A stretch of 64,000 nt of DNA from NCBI RefSeq assembly GCF_026104355.1, contig NZ_CP110535.1:2976001-3040000 (forward strand). The letters run 5' to 3'. Every line of letters begins with the position of its first letter. The first letter of the stretch is position 1. Shown here one piece after another: positions 57,076-64,000 of this stretch. The notes beneath the pieces are model-generated. The model saw nothing but the letters and a program-made list of their open reading frames with translations. It was not told the origin of the DNA and made no database searches. The position numbers were made by a program, and so were the translations under genes. The DNA comes from Halomonas sp. BDJS001 (GTDB taxonomy: Bacteria; Pseudomonadota; Gammaproteobacteria; Pseudomonadales; Halomonadaceae).

Positions 57076-57361
57076 GCCACACACAAAGCCGCTCAGCCGT
57101 GCTGAGCGCAAAGCGCTACTGTTAGCCGAGCTTGAGCAGCAGCGCGTGGATATTTTGGTCGATAGCGAATATTTACAGCAAGCCGCTTCACCACTGGATA
57201 GAAACTGGCAAAGCTTCAAACTGCCGCTCTACGCCATCGGTGGCCTTGCTGCGTACAGGCTGATGCGCCACCCAGGCGGCGCCATGGCAGCAGGCAGAAA
57301 AGCGCTTGCGGGCTATATGCTATTCAAAAAGCTTAAGTTATTAGCCAAAGTGGCTACTTAA
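57050..57361 (+). CDS. YqjK-like protein
   Basis: A 103-residue basic protein. LSRAERKALLLAELEQQRVDI is the family stretch, and a weak hydrophobic segment (LPLYAIGGLAAYRLM) follows. The ATG at 57050 lies inside the end of yqjE, with GAGGAG nine bases before it. Its place as third gene of a yqjD-yqjE unit supports the YqjK call; the sequence is otherwise poorly conserved. No function is known. Confidence 0.75.
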   Translation: MKPSADTAKPHTKPLSRAERKALLLAELEQQRVDILVDSEYLQQAASPLDRNWQSFKLPLYAIGGLAAYRLMRHPGGAMAAGRKALAGYMLFKKLKLLAKVAT

Positions 57362-57428
57362 CGTTAATGTTTTTTGTACTGGGCTCTTTTGTATAGGGCT
57401 AGGATGAATGTGAAACGCATTTCCTAGC

Positions 57429-58613
57429 CTAGCAAGATTGACCACAGGCGACGCCACTCGCCCACGCCCACTGAAAGTTATACCCTCCCAGCTCTCCTGT
57501 CACATCCAAAACTTCTCCAATAAAGCGCAACTGCGGCAGGCCTTTAACCTCAAAGGTTTTGGATGATAACGCGTCGGTATTTACCCCTCCCATGGTCACC
57601 TCTGCGGTACGCCAACCCTCGGTGCCCGCTGGTTTCAGTTGCCAGGTGTTGAGCCTTGACGCCCATTCATCCAACGCCGCATTGGCGTACTGGGCCAGTG
57701 GCCGGGCCGGATCATGGTCGGGATACCACTCCAGCAGCGCTTGCGCCAAACGTTTCGGAAAGCGTTCGCCAAGCCAAGTCGATAGCTGGCGTTTGGGCGC
57801 TTCCTGGCGTGCCTCACGCAGCGATGCCGCTACATTCTCCCTGGGCAGCAGATCAATCGTAATGCGCTCACCAGGCTGCCAGACGCTGGATATCTGCAGC
57901 ATGGCAGGGCCAGACAAGCCGCGGTGGGTAAATAGCATAGGCTCCACAAAGCGCCGGCCGCCCGCGCTTACGGCCACGGGTACGCTTACCCCTGAAAGCT
58001 CTGCAGCGCGCGCCTTCCACGTATCGCTCAGCGTGAACGGCACTAGGCCAGGGCGTGTATCAAATACCTCAAGACCAAATTGACGGGCTATATCGTAGCC
58101 AAATCCCGTCGCGCCCATACTCGGAATGGACAATCCACCACTCGCCACCACCACCACGCCCGCCTCTATTCTACCTATCGAGGTCGATAGCCGCATGGCG
58201 GCGCCCTGCTGCTCCACCCCGGTAATCTGTGTACTGAGCCTGACATCGGCCCCCGCCCACTCACACTCCGTAAGCAGCGTACGAACGATCTCTTTGGCCG
58301 AAGTGGCACAAAATAGCTGGCCCGGCGTTTTCTCCACATGCTCAACGCCATGTCGCTCTACCAGCTCAACAAAGTGCTCAGGGCGGTAACGTTTGAGCGC
58401 TGAAATACAAAAGTAGGGGTTTGACGAGTAAAAGTGCTGTGGCGTTGTGCCAAGATTGGTAAAGTTGCAGCGGCCGCCCCCAGACATCAGAATCTTCTTA
58501 CCCGCTTTGTTAGCATGATCAAGCACTAAGACTCGTTTTCCGGCATAGCCCGCTTGCGCTGCACACATCAAGCCTGCGGCGCCAGCACCGATGACGACAA
58601 CGTCATAGATCAT
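57429..58613 (-). CDS. NAD(P)/FAD-dependent oxidoreductase, HI0933/YhiN (BaiN) family
   Basis: A 394-residue flavoprotein. The N-terminal FAD fold is VVVIGAGAAGLMCAAQAGYAG; the family motif AGKKILMSGGGRCNFTN follows at about residues 37-53. A second conserved stretch near the end is FIGEVLDVTGELGGYNFQWA, also diagnostic. Biochemical function is known for few members (BaiN acts on bile acids in a gut bacterium), so no substrate is assigned here. Single gene, convergent with the yqj group. Confidence 0.92.
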   Translation of the reverse strand: MIYDVVVIGAGAAGLMCAAQAGYAGKRVLVLDHANKAGKKILMSGGGRCNFTNLGTTPQHFYSSNPYFCISALKRYRPEHFVELVERHGVEHVEKTPGQLFCATSAKEIVRTLLTECEWAGADVRLSTQITGVEQQGAAMRLSTSIGRIEAGVVVVASGGLSIPSMGATGFGYDIARQFGLEVFDTRPGLVPFTLSDTWKARAAELSGVSVPVAVSAGGRRFVEPMLFTHRGLSGPAMLQISSVWQPGERITIDLLPRENVAASLREARQEAPKRQLSTWLGERFPKRLAQALLEWYPDHDPARPLAQYANAALDEWASRLNTWQLKPAGTEGWRTAEVTMGGVNTDALSSKTFEVKGLPQLRFIGEVLDVTGELGGYNFQWAWASGVACGQSC

Positions 58614-58688
58614 AATGGACAGCTCATATTAAGGGCGATTCCCGCCGTAAAAGGCAGGCATTCTAACAGGGTCACACTTAAAAATTAT

Positions 58689-58720
58689 TATATGGCAAAA
58701 TTACCATATACAATAATTGT
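58689..58720. promoter_or_regulatory. AT-rich palindromes upstream of the second RND operon
   Basis: TATATGG (58689-58695) is mirrored by CCATATA (58704-58710) with an 8-base centre, and ACAATAATTGT (58710-58720) is an odd-centred 11-bp palindrome directly after. They sit 29-60 bases before the adaptor start codon, where a repressor would overlap the promoter. No regulator gene is adjacent. Confidence 0.5.
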
Positions 58721-58748
58721 ATAAATATTATCCAACGCTGAGAACACT

Positions 58749-59831
58749 ATGCTTCTGTCTATACATCGACGATGTTTGCTGCGACTCGCACTTGTACCCC
58801 TCACCCTGCTGCTGTCCAATGCAACGATGGCTCAATCGATGCCATCGGTCATCGGCACACGAGTGGCCATGACCACGTGGTCGGATCCACTCGAAGCCTT
58901 GGGCACTCTTAGAGCTGATGAGAATGTCACGCTTTCAGCTACCGTCACAGACATCATTGCAGAGATCAATTTCCGCGACGGCGAGCAGGTCGAAGAGGGG
59001 CAGTTACTTATTCGCCTGGAGGATGCCGAAGAGCAGGCACAGCTGAGGGCCTCTCAAGCACTACGCGAAGAGCGACGTAATGCGTCAAATCGTGCTTCCC
59101 AGCTGCAAGATCGCAACCTTGCGGCCCGTGCCGATGTAGAAGATAGCCAATCACGACTGCGTCAGGCAGATGCCGATATACAAGCGATTGAAGCGGAGTT
59201 GGCCAATTACCAGATAAAAGCGCCCTTCAGCGGCCGTGTTGGCTTTCGCAACATCAGCATCGGCGCCCTGGTCACTCCAGGAATGGAGCTGGTGACACTC
59301 GATAAACTGGATATTATGCAGCTCGACTTTAGCGTCCCCGAAGTGTTTCTCGGCCGTCTTTCACCCGGTTTGATGCTTAATACCACCACTGCCGCCTACC
59401 CCGACGAGGTGTTTAGTGGTGAAATTGCCACCATTGGCACACGGGTGGATCCGGTGACGCGCAGCGTAAGCGTCCGCGCTGAACTTGAGAATGCCGATGG
59501 CCGTCTGCGCCCAGGCATGCTGATGGAAGTGATCGTTCAACAGCGCGTACGCGATACTATTGTTATCCCGGAGGCAGCCATTGAACCTAGCGGTGACCGC
59601 CACTTTGTGATGCTTATCGAACAGACTGACGACACGACTCGCTTGGCTCGGCGCGAAATAGCAATCGGCGAGCGGCGCAAGGGTGAAGTGGAAATTCTTG
59701 AAGGGTTGGCCCCCGACGATTTAATTGTCGTGCATGGCCTACAGCTGGCCCGAGATGGACAAGAAGCGAGACTGATCGGCATCGTCGATGACGAGACCGG
59801 CATACGAGCGCTGCTGGAGGCCGACCGCTAA
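58749..59831 (+). CDS. RND efflux periplasmic adaptor subunit (second pair)
   Basis: A 360-residue membrane-fusion protein. Signal peptide (LLRLALVPLTLLLSNATMAQ), barrel-sandwich domain (ENVTLSATVTDIIAEINFRDGEQVEEG), short coiled-coil hairpin (about 90-155) returning with YQIKAPFSGRVGFRNISIGA, then beta-barrel (RVDPVTRSVSVRAELEN) and membrane-proximal parts. The family layout is complete. Its TAA and the pump's ATG share bases (TAATG), so translation is coupled. No outer-membrane factor is adjacent. Confidence 0.93.
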   Translation: MLLSIHRRCLLRLALVPLTLLLSNATMAQSMPSVIGTRVAMTTWSDPLEALGTLRADENVTLSATVTDIIAEINFRDGEQVEEGQLLIRLEDAEEQAQLRASQALREERRNASNRASQLQDRNLAARADVEDSQSRLRQADADIQAIEAELANYQIKAPFSGRVGFRNISIGALVTPGMELVTLDKLDIMQLDFSVPEVFLGRLSPGLMLNTTTAAYPDEVFSGEIATIGTRVDPVTRSVSVRAELENADGRLRPGMLMEVIVQQRVRDTIVIPEAAIEPSGDRHFVMLIEQTDDTTRLARREIAIGERRKGEVEILEGLAPDDLIVVHGLQLARDGQEARLIGIVDDETGIRALLEADR

Positions 59832-62800
59832 TGCGCTTATCGGATATCTCTGTTCAGCGGCCAGTACTGGCGATGGTGATCGCAGCGCTGATTATTGCCT
59901 TTGGCCTGCTGGCGCTCAATCGCTTGCCGCTGCAAGAGTACCCCACCATCGACCCGCCAGTGGTCACCATCGATACCCGCTACCCCGGTGCCTCGGCCAG
60001 CGTCGTCGAAACACGCATTACCCAAGTATTAGAAGACCGCATTGCTGGCGTTGAAGGCATTGAGCTAATCACCTCGCAAAGCGAGGATGGCCGCTCGCAG
60101 ATTGAAATCGAGTTCAGTATCGATATGGATATCAATGCCGCCGCCAACGATATTCGTGACCGCATTTCCGGCGCGCTGCGCAACCTGCCCGACGATGCTG
60201 ACACCCCCGAGGTGACCAAAGCCGATAGCAGTGAAGAGATAGTGGTGTGGTTAAGCCTTTCCGGCGAGGACTACTCGATCACCGAGCTGACCGACTACGC
60301 TAACCGCTTTCTGGTCGACAGCCTTTCCGTTCAACCGGGGGTCGCGCGGGTGCGTGTCGGCGGCGGCAGCGACTACGCCATGCGCGTATGGCTGGATCGC
60401 AATGCCCTGGCCGCACGGGGACTCACCGTAAGCGATATCGAAGATGCCCTGCGGGCAGAGAACGTCGAACTACCAGCAGGCTCGCTTGAATCCGAAGATC
60501 GCCAGTTTATTGTCCGCCTTCCCCGCAGTTTTGCCAGCGCCGAAGATTTTCAGCGCCTCGCCCTCAGCTCTCCTCAAAACCAGGAGGAAAACGGCTATCT
60601 GGTGCGCCTTGCTGACGTAGCAAGAGTCGAAGTCGGCGCGGTGGAGGATCGCTCGGTATTCCGCTCCAACGGCATCCCCATGGTGGGCCTAGGGATGATC
60701 ATGCAGTCGACGGCCAATGTGATCGAGCTATCCGAAGCCGTACAGATCGAACTGGAACGTCTGCAGGGAACCCTACCCGAAGGCATGTCGCTAAGCCTGA
60801 ACTACGATGCCTCACTGTTTGTCTCCGGAGCGATTGAGCAGGTCGTTATGACACTATTCATTGCCATGGGCTTGGTGGTGGTGGTGATCTTTATGTTTTT
60901 GGGTAATTTGCGTACCACCCTGGTACCTGCGGTGACCGTTCCCATTGCTGTTATTGGGGCTTTTACCGCGCTGGCAGCGATGAACTTCTCCATCAATCTG
61001 CTCACGCTGCTGGCGCTGGTGCTGGCGATCGGCCTAATTGTCGATGACGCCATTGTCGTACTTGAAAACATTAATCGGCGCATGCACGACTACGGCGAAA
61101 CACCGCTAGTCGCCGCCTTTCGAGGCACTCGGCAAATCGCCTTTGCGGTAATAGCCACTACCCTGGTGTTGGTGGCGGTTTTCTTGCCACTCAGTATGTT
61201 GCAAGGCGATATTGGCCGGCTATTTTCCGAGTTTGCACTGACCATGGCCGCCGCGGTAGTGGTCTCTACCCTGTTGGCGTTGACGCTTACGCCGATGATG
61301 GCGTCTAAAATTCTCAAGCCAGGCATGCACGACAGCCGGATTGGTAAAGCCGTGCAGTGGCTGCTCAGCGGCACTCAACGCCGCTATCAGGCCACGTTAG
61401 AGTGGATGCTTAAAATGCGCTGGCTGGTGGTCGCAGCGTTTGTATTGTTGATTACCGCCACCGCCTGGCTGGCCACAGTACTGCCCAACGAATACACACC
61501 CCAGGAAGATCGCGGCAACTTTATCGTATTAGTCAACGGCCCCGAAGGCGCTACCTTCGACTATATGATGGACTATATGGATGAGATCGAAGCACGCATG
61601 ACGCCGTTAGTAGAGAGCGGTGAGCTGAAGCGCGTGGTGGTGCGCGCCCCACGTGGTTTCGGTAACATCGAGAACTTTAATAGCGGCTTTATTATCGTCA
61701 ATATGGCCGACTGGGGCAGTCGACGCAGCGCCTGGGAGATAATGGCCGAAGTGCGTGAAAAGCTACGCACCCTCCCAGGGGTACAGGCTTTCCCAGTGAT
61801 GCGCCAAGGATTTGGGCAGCGCACCCAAAAGCCGGTGCAGTTTGTGCTGGGTGGCGGGACATACGAAGAGCTGGCCCGCTGGCGCGATACTCTCATCGAT
61901 CATGTACGCGAGAATAACCCGCGCCTGATGGCGCTTGAGAGCAATTACAACGAAACACAGCCACAGCTGCGGGTGGATATTGATTATGAACGTGCCGCTT
62001 CGCTGGGCGTTACCGTCATCGAGATAGGTAGAACGCTTGAAGTGCTGTTAGGTGGCCGTAACGTCACTCGCTATGTGGATAACGGTGAAGAGTACGATGT
62101 GATTTTGGAAGGCGACCGGGGCAGTCAGAACAGCCCGCGGGCGCTGGATAACATACAGGTGCGCTCTGCACGCACGGGGGAGCTGATCCCCCTGGCCAGT
62201 CTCGTCACCCTCTCCGACTTTGCTGGCGCCAGCACCCTGAACCGCTTTGACCGTATACGGGCGATTACCATTGAAGCCAATCTCGCCGATGGCTACCCCC
62301 TTGGCGAAGCACTGGCCTATTTAGATCAGAGTGCTGCGGAGTTACTGCCCGAAGAGGTGCAAACCAATGTGGCAGGCGCCTCGCGGGACTTTCAACAAGC
62401 CAGTGGCGCCACCGCGTTCCTACTGATACTGGGCGCGCTAGTGGTCTTTTTGGTGTTAGCAGCGCAGTTCGAGAGCCTAATTCACCCCTTTGTGATTATG
62501 CTGACGGTGCCGTTGGCGATGAGCGGTGCTTTGCTTGCCCTGCTGCTAAGCGGTCAATCGTTGAATATCTACAGCCAGGTAGGCTTGGTGCTGCTAATTG
62601 GCCTGGCGGCGAAAAACGGCATTCTGATTGTCGAGTTTGCCAACCAGTTGCGTGATGAGGGTAAAGCCTTTCGTAACGCGTTAATTGAAGCCTCTGTGAC
62701 ACGCCTGAGGCCCATCTTAATGACCGCCGTGACCACCATGGCCGGCGCCATTCCGCTGATCATCTCGACAGGGCCGGGGGCTGAGTCGCGCCTGGTCATC

Positions 62801-62965
62801 GGCACCGTGATTATGGCGGGAGTCGGCTCGGCAACGCTGTTTACGCTGTTTGTGGTGCCTGTGGCTTACGACTTGCTGGCGCGCCACACCGGTTCGCCCG
62901 GGGCAGTGAAGCGACAGCTGGAGGAGGAAATAGCTAACGCCCCAAGGGGAACCTCCGACATATAA
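59831..62965 (+). CDS. RND-family multidrug efflux permease (second pair)
   Basis: A 1044-residue pump of the HAE-1 type. The start MRLSDISVQRPVLAMVIAAL and LPLQEYPTIDPPVVTIDTRYPG are classic. The proton-relay residues of AcrB are all conserved: D405-D406 on helix 4 (GLIVDDAIVVLENINRR) and K928 on helix 10 (GLAAKNGILIVEF). Two porter loops and twelve helices fit. It expels drugs or toxic organics using the proton gradient, together with the adaptor just upstream. A strong terminator follows. Confidence 0.95.
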   Translation: MRLSDISVQRPVLAMVIAALIIAFGLLALNRLPLQEYPTIDPPVVTIDTRYPGASASVVETRITQVLEDRIAGVEGIELITSQSEDGRSQIEIEFSIDMDINAAANDIRDRISGALRNLPDDADTPEVTKADSSEEIVVWLSLSGEDYSITELTDYANRFLVDSLSVQPGVARVRVGGGSDYAMRVWLDRNALAARGLTVSDIEDALRAENVELPAGSLESEDRQFIVRLPRSFASAEDFQRLALSSPQNQEENGYLVRLADVARVEVGAVEDRSVFRSNGIPMVGLGMIMQSTANVIELSEAVQIELERLQGTLPEGMSLSLNYDASLFVSGAIEQVVMTLFIAMGLVVVVIFMFLGNLRTTLVPAVTVPIAVIGAFTALAAMNFSINLLTLLALVLAIGLIVDDAIVVLENINRRMHDYGETPLVAAFRGTRQIAFAVIATTLVLVAVFLPLSMLQGDIGRLFSEFALTMAAAVVVSTLLALTLTPMMASKILKPGMHDSRIGKAVQWLLSGTQRRYQATLEWMLKMRWLVVAAFVLLITATAWLATVLPNEYTPQEDRGNFIVLVNGPEGATFDYMMDYMDEIEARMTPLVESGELKRVVVRAPRGFGNIENFNSGFIIVNMADWGSRRSAWEIMAEVREKLRTLPGVQAFPVMRQGFGQRTQKPVQFVLGGGTYEELARWRDTLIDHVRENNPRLMALESNYNETQPQLRVDIDYERAASLGVTVIEIGRTLEVLLGGRNVTRYVDNGEEYDVILEGDRGSQNSPRALDNIQVRSARTGELIPLASLVTLSDFAGASTLNRFDRIRAITIEANLADGYPLGEALAYLDQSAAELLPEEVQTNVAGASRDFQQASGATAFLLILGALVVFLVLAAQFESLIHPFVIMLTVPLAMSGALLALLLSGQSLNIYSQVGLVLLIGLAAKNGILIVEFANQLRDEGKAFRNALIEASVTRLRPILMTAVTTMAGAIPLIISTGPGAESRLVIGTVIMAGVGSATLFTLFVVPVAYDLLARHTGSPGAVKRQLEEEIANAPRGTSDI

Positions 62966-62975
62966 AGACGGTAAA

Positions 62976-63011
62976 CTAAAAGGGCGCCCTAGTGAAGGAG
63001 CGCCCTTTTAG
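62976..63011. terminator. Strong two-way terminator after the second RND operon
   Basis: CTAAAAGGGCGC (62976-62987) pairs perfectly with GCGCCCTTTTAG (63000-63011), a 12-bp stem with a 12-base loop and T-tract within the stem base. It separates the efflux operon from the convergent DUF3617 gene and can act in both directions. Confidence 0.8.
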
Positions 63012-63060
63012 AAAGCTACTGCTGGTTATTAACTAACGAGTTATTAACGGCAGAAAGCGA

Positions 63061-63489
63061 TCACTCACACTCGCCAAGATACTCGCCTTCAATCACGGTA
63101 TTCATGCTCAGCTCTCCCATAGGGGACTGGGTAAGAATATCGACGCTGCCTTCAATACGCTCGCCCATAAAGCGCATTTCGCCATCGATGGTGGCTTCGC
63201 CACCCTCAGCGCGACACACCATGCTGTAGCTTAGACCGTCAGCGTTCAGATCCTGGTCGAGCAGCTCGCAGCCTTCTTCTTCCTCAATGAAGCCAAATTC
63301 GGCCCCTTCTAGCTCTTCCTGGCTAATACACTGGCGTTCGGTTTCCGTTTGATCCGGAATTTCCATTTCGCCGCTGATGCTGGTTTTGCTCACAAACTCC
63401 CACTCACCAGCGGTGACATTGGGGGTTTCAGCCAACGCGACCATCGGAAAGGCCACTAGGGCCGCTACTGCCATGTTACGTAACATCAT
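63061..63489 (-). CDS. DUF3617 family exported protein
   Basis: A 142-residue very acidic secreted protein. The signal peptide (MMLRNMAVAALVAFPMVALA) precedes TPNVTAGEWEFVSKTSISG, the usual DUF3617 opening (a G-x-W-E beta strand). Three or four cysteines (RQCISQEEL, EEGCELLD, VCRAEGG and the final GECE) could form disulfides. The family has no known function. The strong acidity is in line with a halophile's periplasm. Confidence 0.87.
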   Translation of the reverse strand: MMLRNMAVAALVAFPMVALAETPNVTAGEWEFVSKTSISGEMEIPDQTETERQCISQEELEGAEFGFIEEEEGCELLDQDLNADGLSYSMVCRAEGGEATIDGEMRFMGERIEGSVDILTQSPMGELSMNTVIEGEYLGECE

Positions 63490-63636
63490 CGCTACTCTCG
63501 CTGCGTTGCTTTGGGAACTTAAATCCTGAGATATCCTACCTGATTCAATCCATTGATGCCCTACCCGACGACCACACTGCTACACTCATTGGGTAAGAAA
63601 CTGATTTAGCGCATCCGCTATACAAGGTAGCCAACA

Positions 63637-63846
63637 ATGCAAGACGACGCCCTGGTCAATTATGACTTCCACTGCCCCTACTGCGATTCGCCGCTGACCT
63701 TCCTGATCGATACGTCACAGGGCAGCCATGATACCTGGGAGGATTGCCATCAATGCTGCGCGCCCATCCAGCTACAAATTATCGTCTCACCGGTGACTGG
63801 AGAACTCGATAGCGTCGTCGCCGGACGCGACGACGACGTTCTATAG
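63637..63846 (+). CDS. CPXCG-motif cysteine-rich protein
   Basis: A 69-residue protein with two CxxC pairs, C13/C16 (CPYC) and C37/C40 (CHQC), a likely zinc site. FHCPYCDSPLTFLIDTSQGS and EDCHQCCAPIQLQI match the CPXCG family, which has no known function. It starts at ATG 63637 with an upstream AAGG. The family's ECxVCC-like second motif ends here with an extra Cys (C41). Confidence 0.88.
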   Translation: MQDDALVNYDFHCPYCDSPLTFLIDTSQGSHDTWEDCHQCCAPIQLQIIVSPVTGELDSVVAGRDDDVL

Positions 63847-63852
63847 TTTGAC

Positions 63853-63999
63853 CTAAACATCTCGTAGAGCAGCCTTACGCCGGGTCTCATTACGCCGCAT
63901 AAAAAACCACGCCAACAGTGTCGCCAGCGATACCGTTAGGATAATCAATGTAGCAAGGGCATTGATCTTCGGCGACACCCCCATACGCACCGACGAAAA
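63853..63999 (-). CDS. ABC transporter permease, C-terminal end (PotC/PotI type, partial)
   Basis: The last 48 residues of a protein entering from the right edge, ending at a TAG (63855-63853). It reads VRMGVSPKINALATLIILTV followed by SLATLLAWFFMRR and a basic tail: the final transmembrane helix and loop of a polyamine-type ABC permease (VSPxINALAT is characteristic of PotC/PotI). The rest lies outside the window. The call to the polyamine group rests on this short stretch. Confidence 0.75.
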   Translation of the reverse strand, partial: FSSVRMGVSPKINALATLIILTVSLATLLAWFFMRRNETRRKAALRDV

Positions 64000-64000
64000 C

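Overview
The window looks like chromosomal DNA of a gammaproteobacterium of the Halomonas type (Halomonadaceae). This is inferred from gene order and protein character; no database search was run. The order uvrC-pgsA-tRNA(Gly,Cys,Leu), the gntR-prpB-prpC-acnD-prpF-prpD methylcitrate operon and the trpGDC cluster are all familiar from pseudomonads and halomonads. The DNA is moderately GC-rich, and several secreted proteins are strongly acidic. Almost everything is core or near-core metabolism. I see no prophage, insertion sequence, CRISPR array or ribosomal RNA gene.

Layout. 1-7.3 kb: the end of uvrC, pgsA, three tRNA genes with a duplicated tRNA-Gly 3' end, nadB facing sdhE-ygfX, ihfB-lapA-lapB, pyrF, and a small secreted helix-hairpin-helix protein. 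7.3-16 kb: a six-gene propionate (2-methylcitrate) operon on the minus strand. Its regulator has a perfect palindromic operator at its own start, and acnD carries a one-base frameshift. 16-25.9 kb: pabB, cysH facing cysB, trxA, an AI-2E/PerM-type permease, a SIMPL protein overlapping the end of serS, a dicarboxylate/amino-acid symporter and a DUF4202 protein. 26-33.4 kb: a ydiJ-type FAD/Fe-S dehydrogenase and a first RND efflux pair. 33.4-40.1 kb: trpGDC, a lone manganese/iron-type binding protein, gph, ndh and rpe. 40.3-44.1 kb: a complete sulfate/thiosulfate ABC importer, sbp-cysT-cysW-cysA. 44.2-51.7 kb: an AlkB-like dioxygenase, a YajG-like lipoprotein, tpm, an SH3-domain envelope protein, a DUF1820 protein, then an ATP-grasp ligase gene followed by a 690-residue protein with papain-like active-site signatures and tlyA. 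51.7-64 kb: a giant MscK-type channel, pldA, a yqjD-yqjE-yqjK-like membrane trio, a BaiN/HI0933-type flavoprotein, a second RND efflux pair, a DUF3617 protein, a CPXCG protein, and the end of a polyamine-type ABC permease.

How the parts work together. Sulfur assimilation is spread over two loci (cysH/cysB and the sulfate importer). trxA, the likely electron donor of the PAPS reductase CysH, lies next to cysB. The prp operon should convert propionyl-CoA to pyruvate and succinate. Because it holds both acnD-prpF and prpD, the broken acnD may be partly compensated. The two RND pairs lack a local outer-membrane factor and probably share a TolC encoded elsewhere. They differ in the proton-relay residues: the first has Asn where the second has the canonical Asp and Lys.

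The least explained and most interesting unit is the ATP-grasp / papain-like pair (47560-50886). It looks like an amide-bond-forming enzyme coupled to an amide-bond-cutting or acyl-transfer enzyme, with no recognised substrate.
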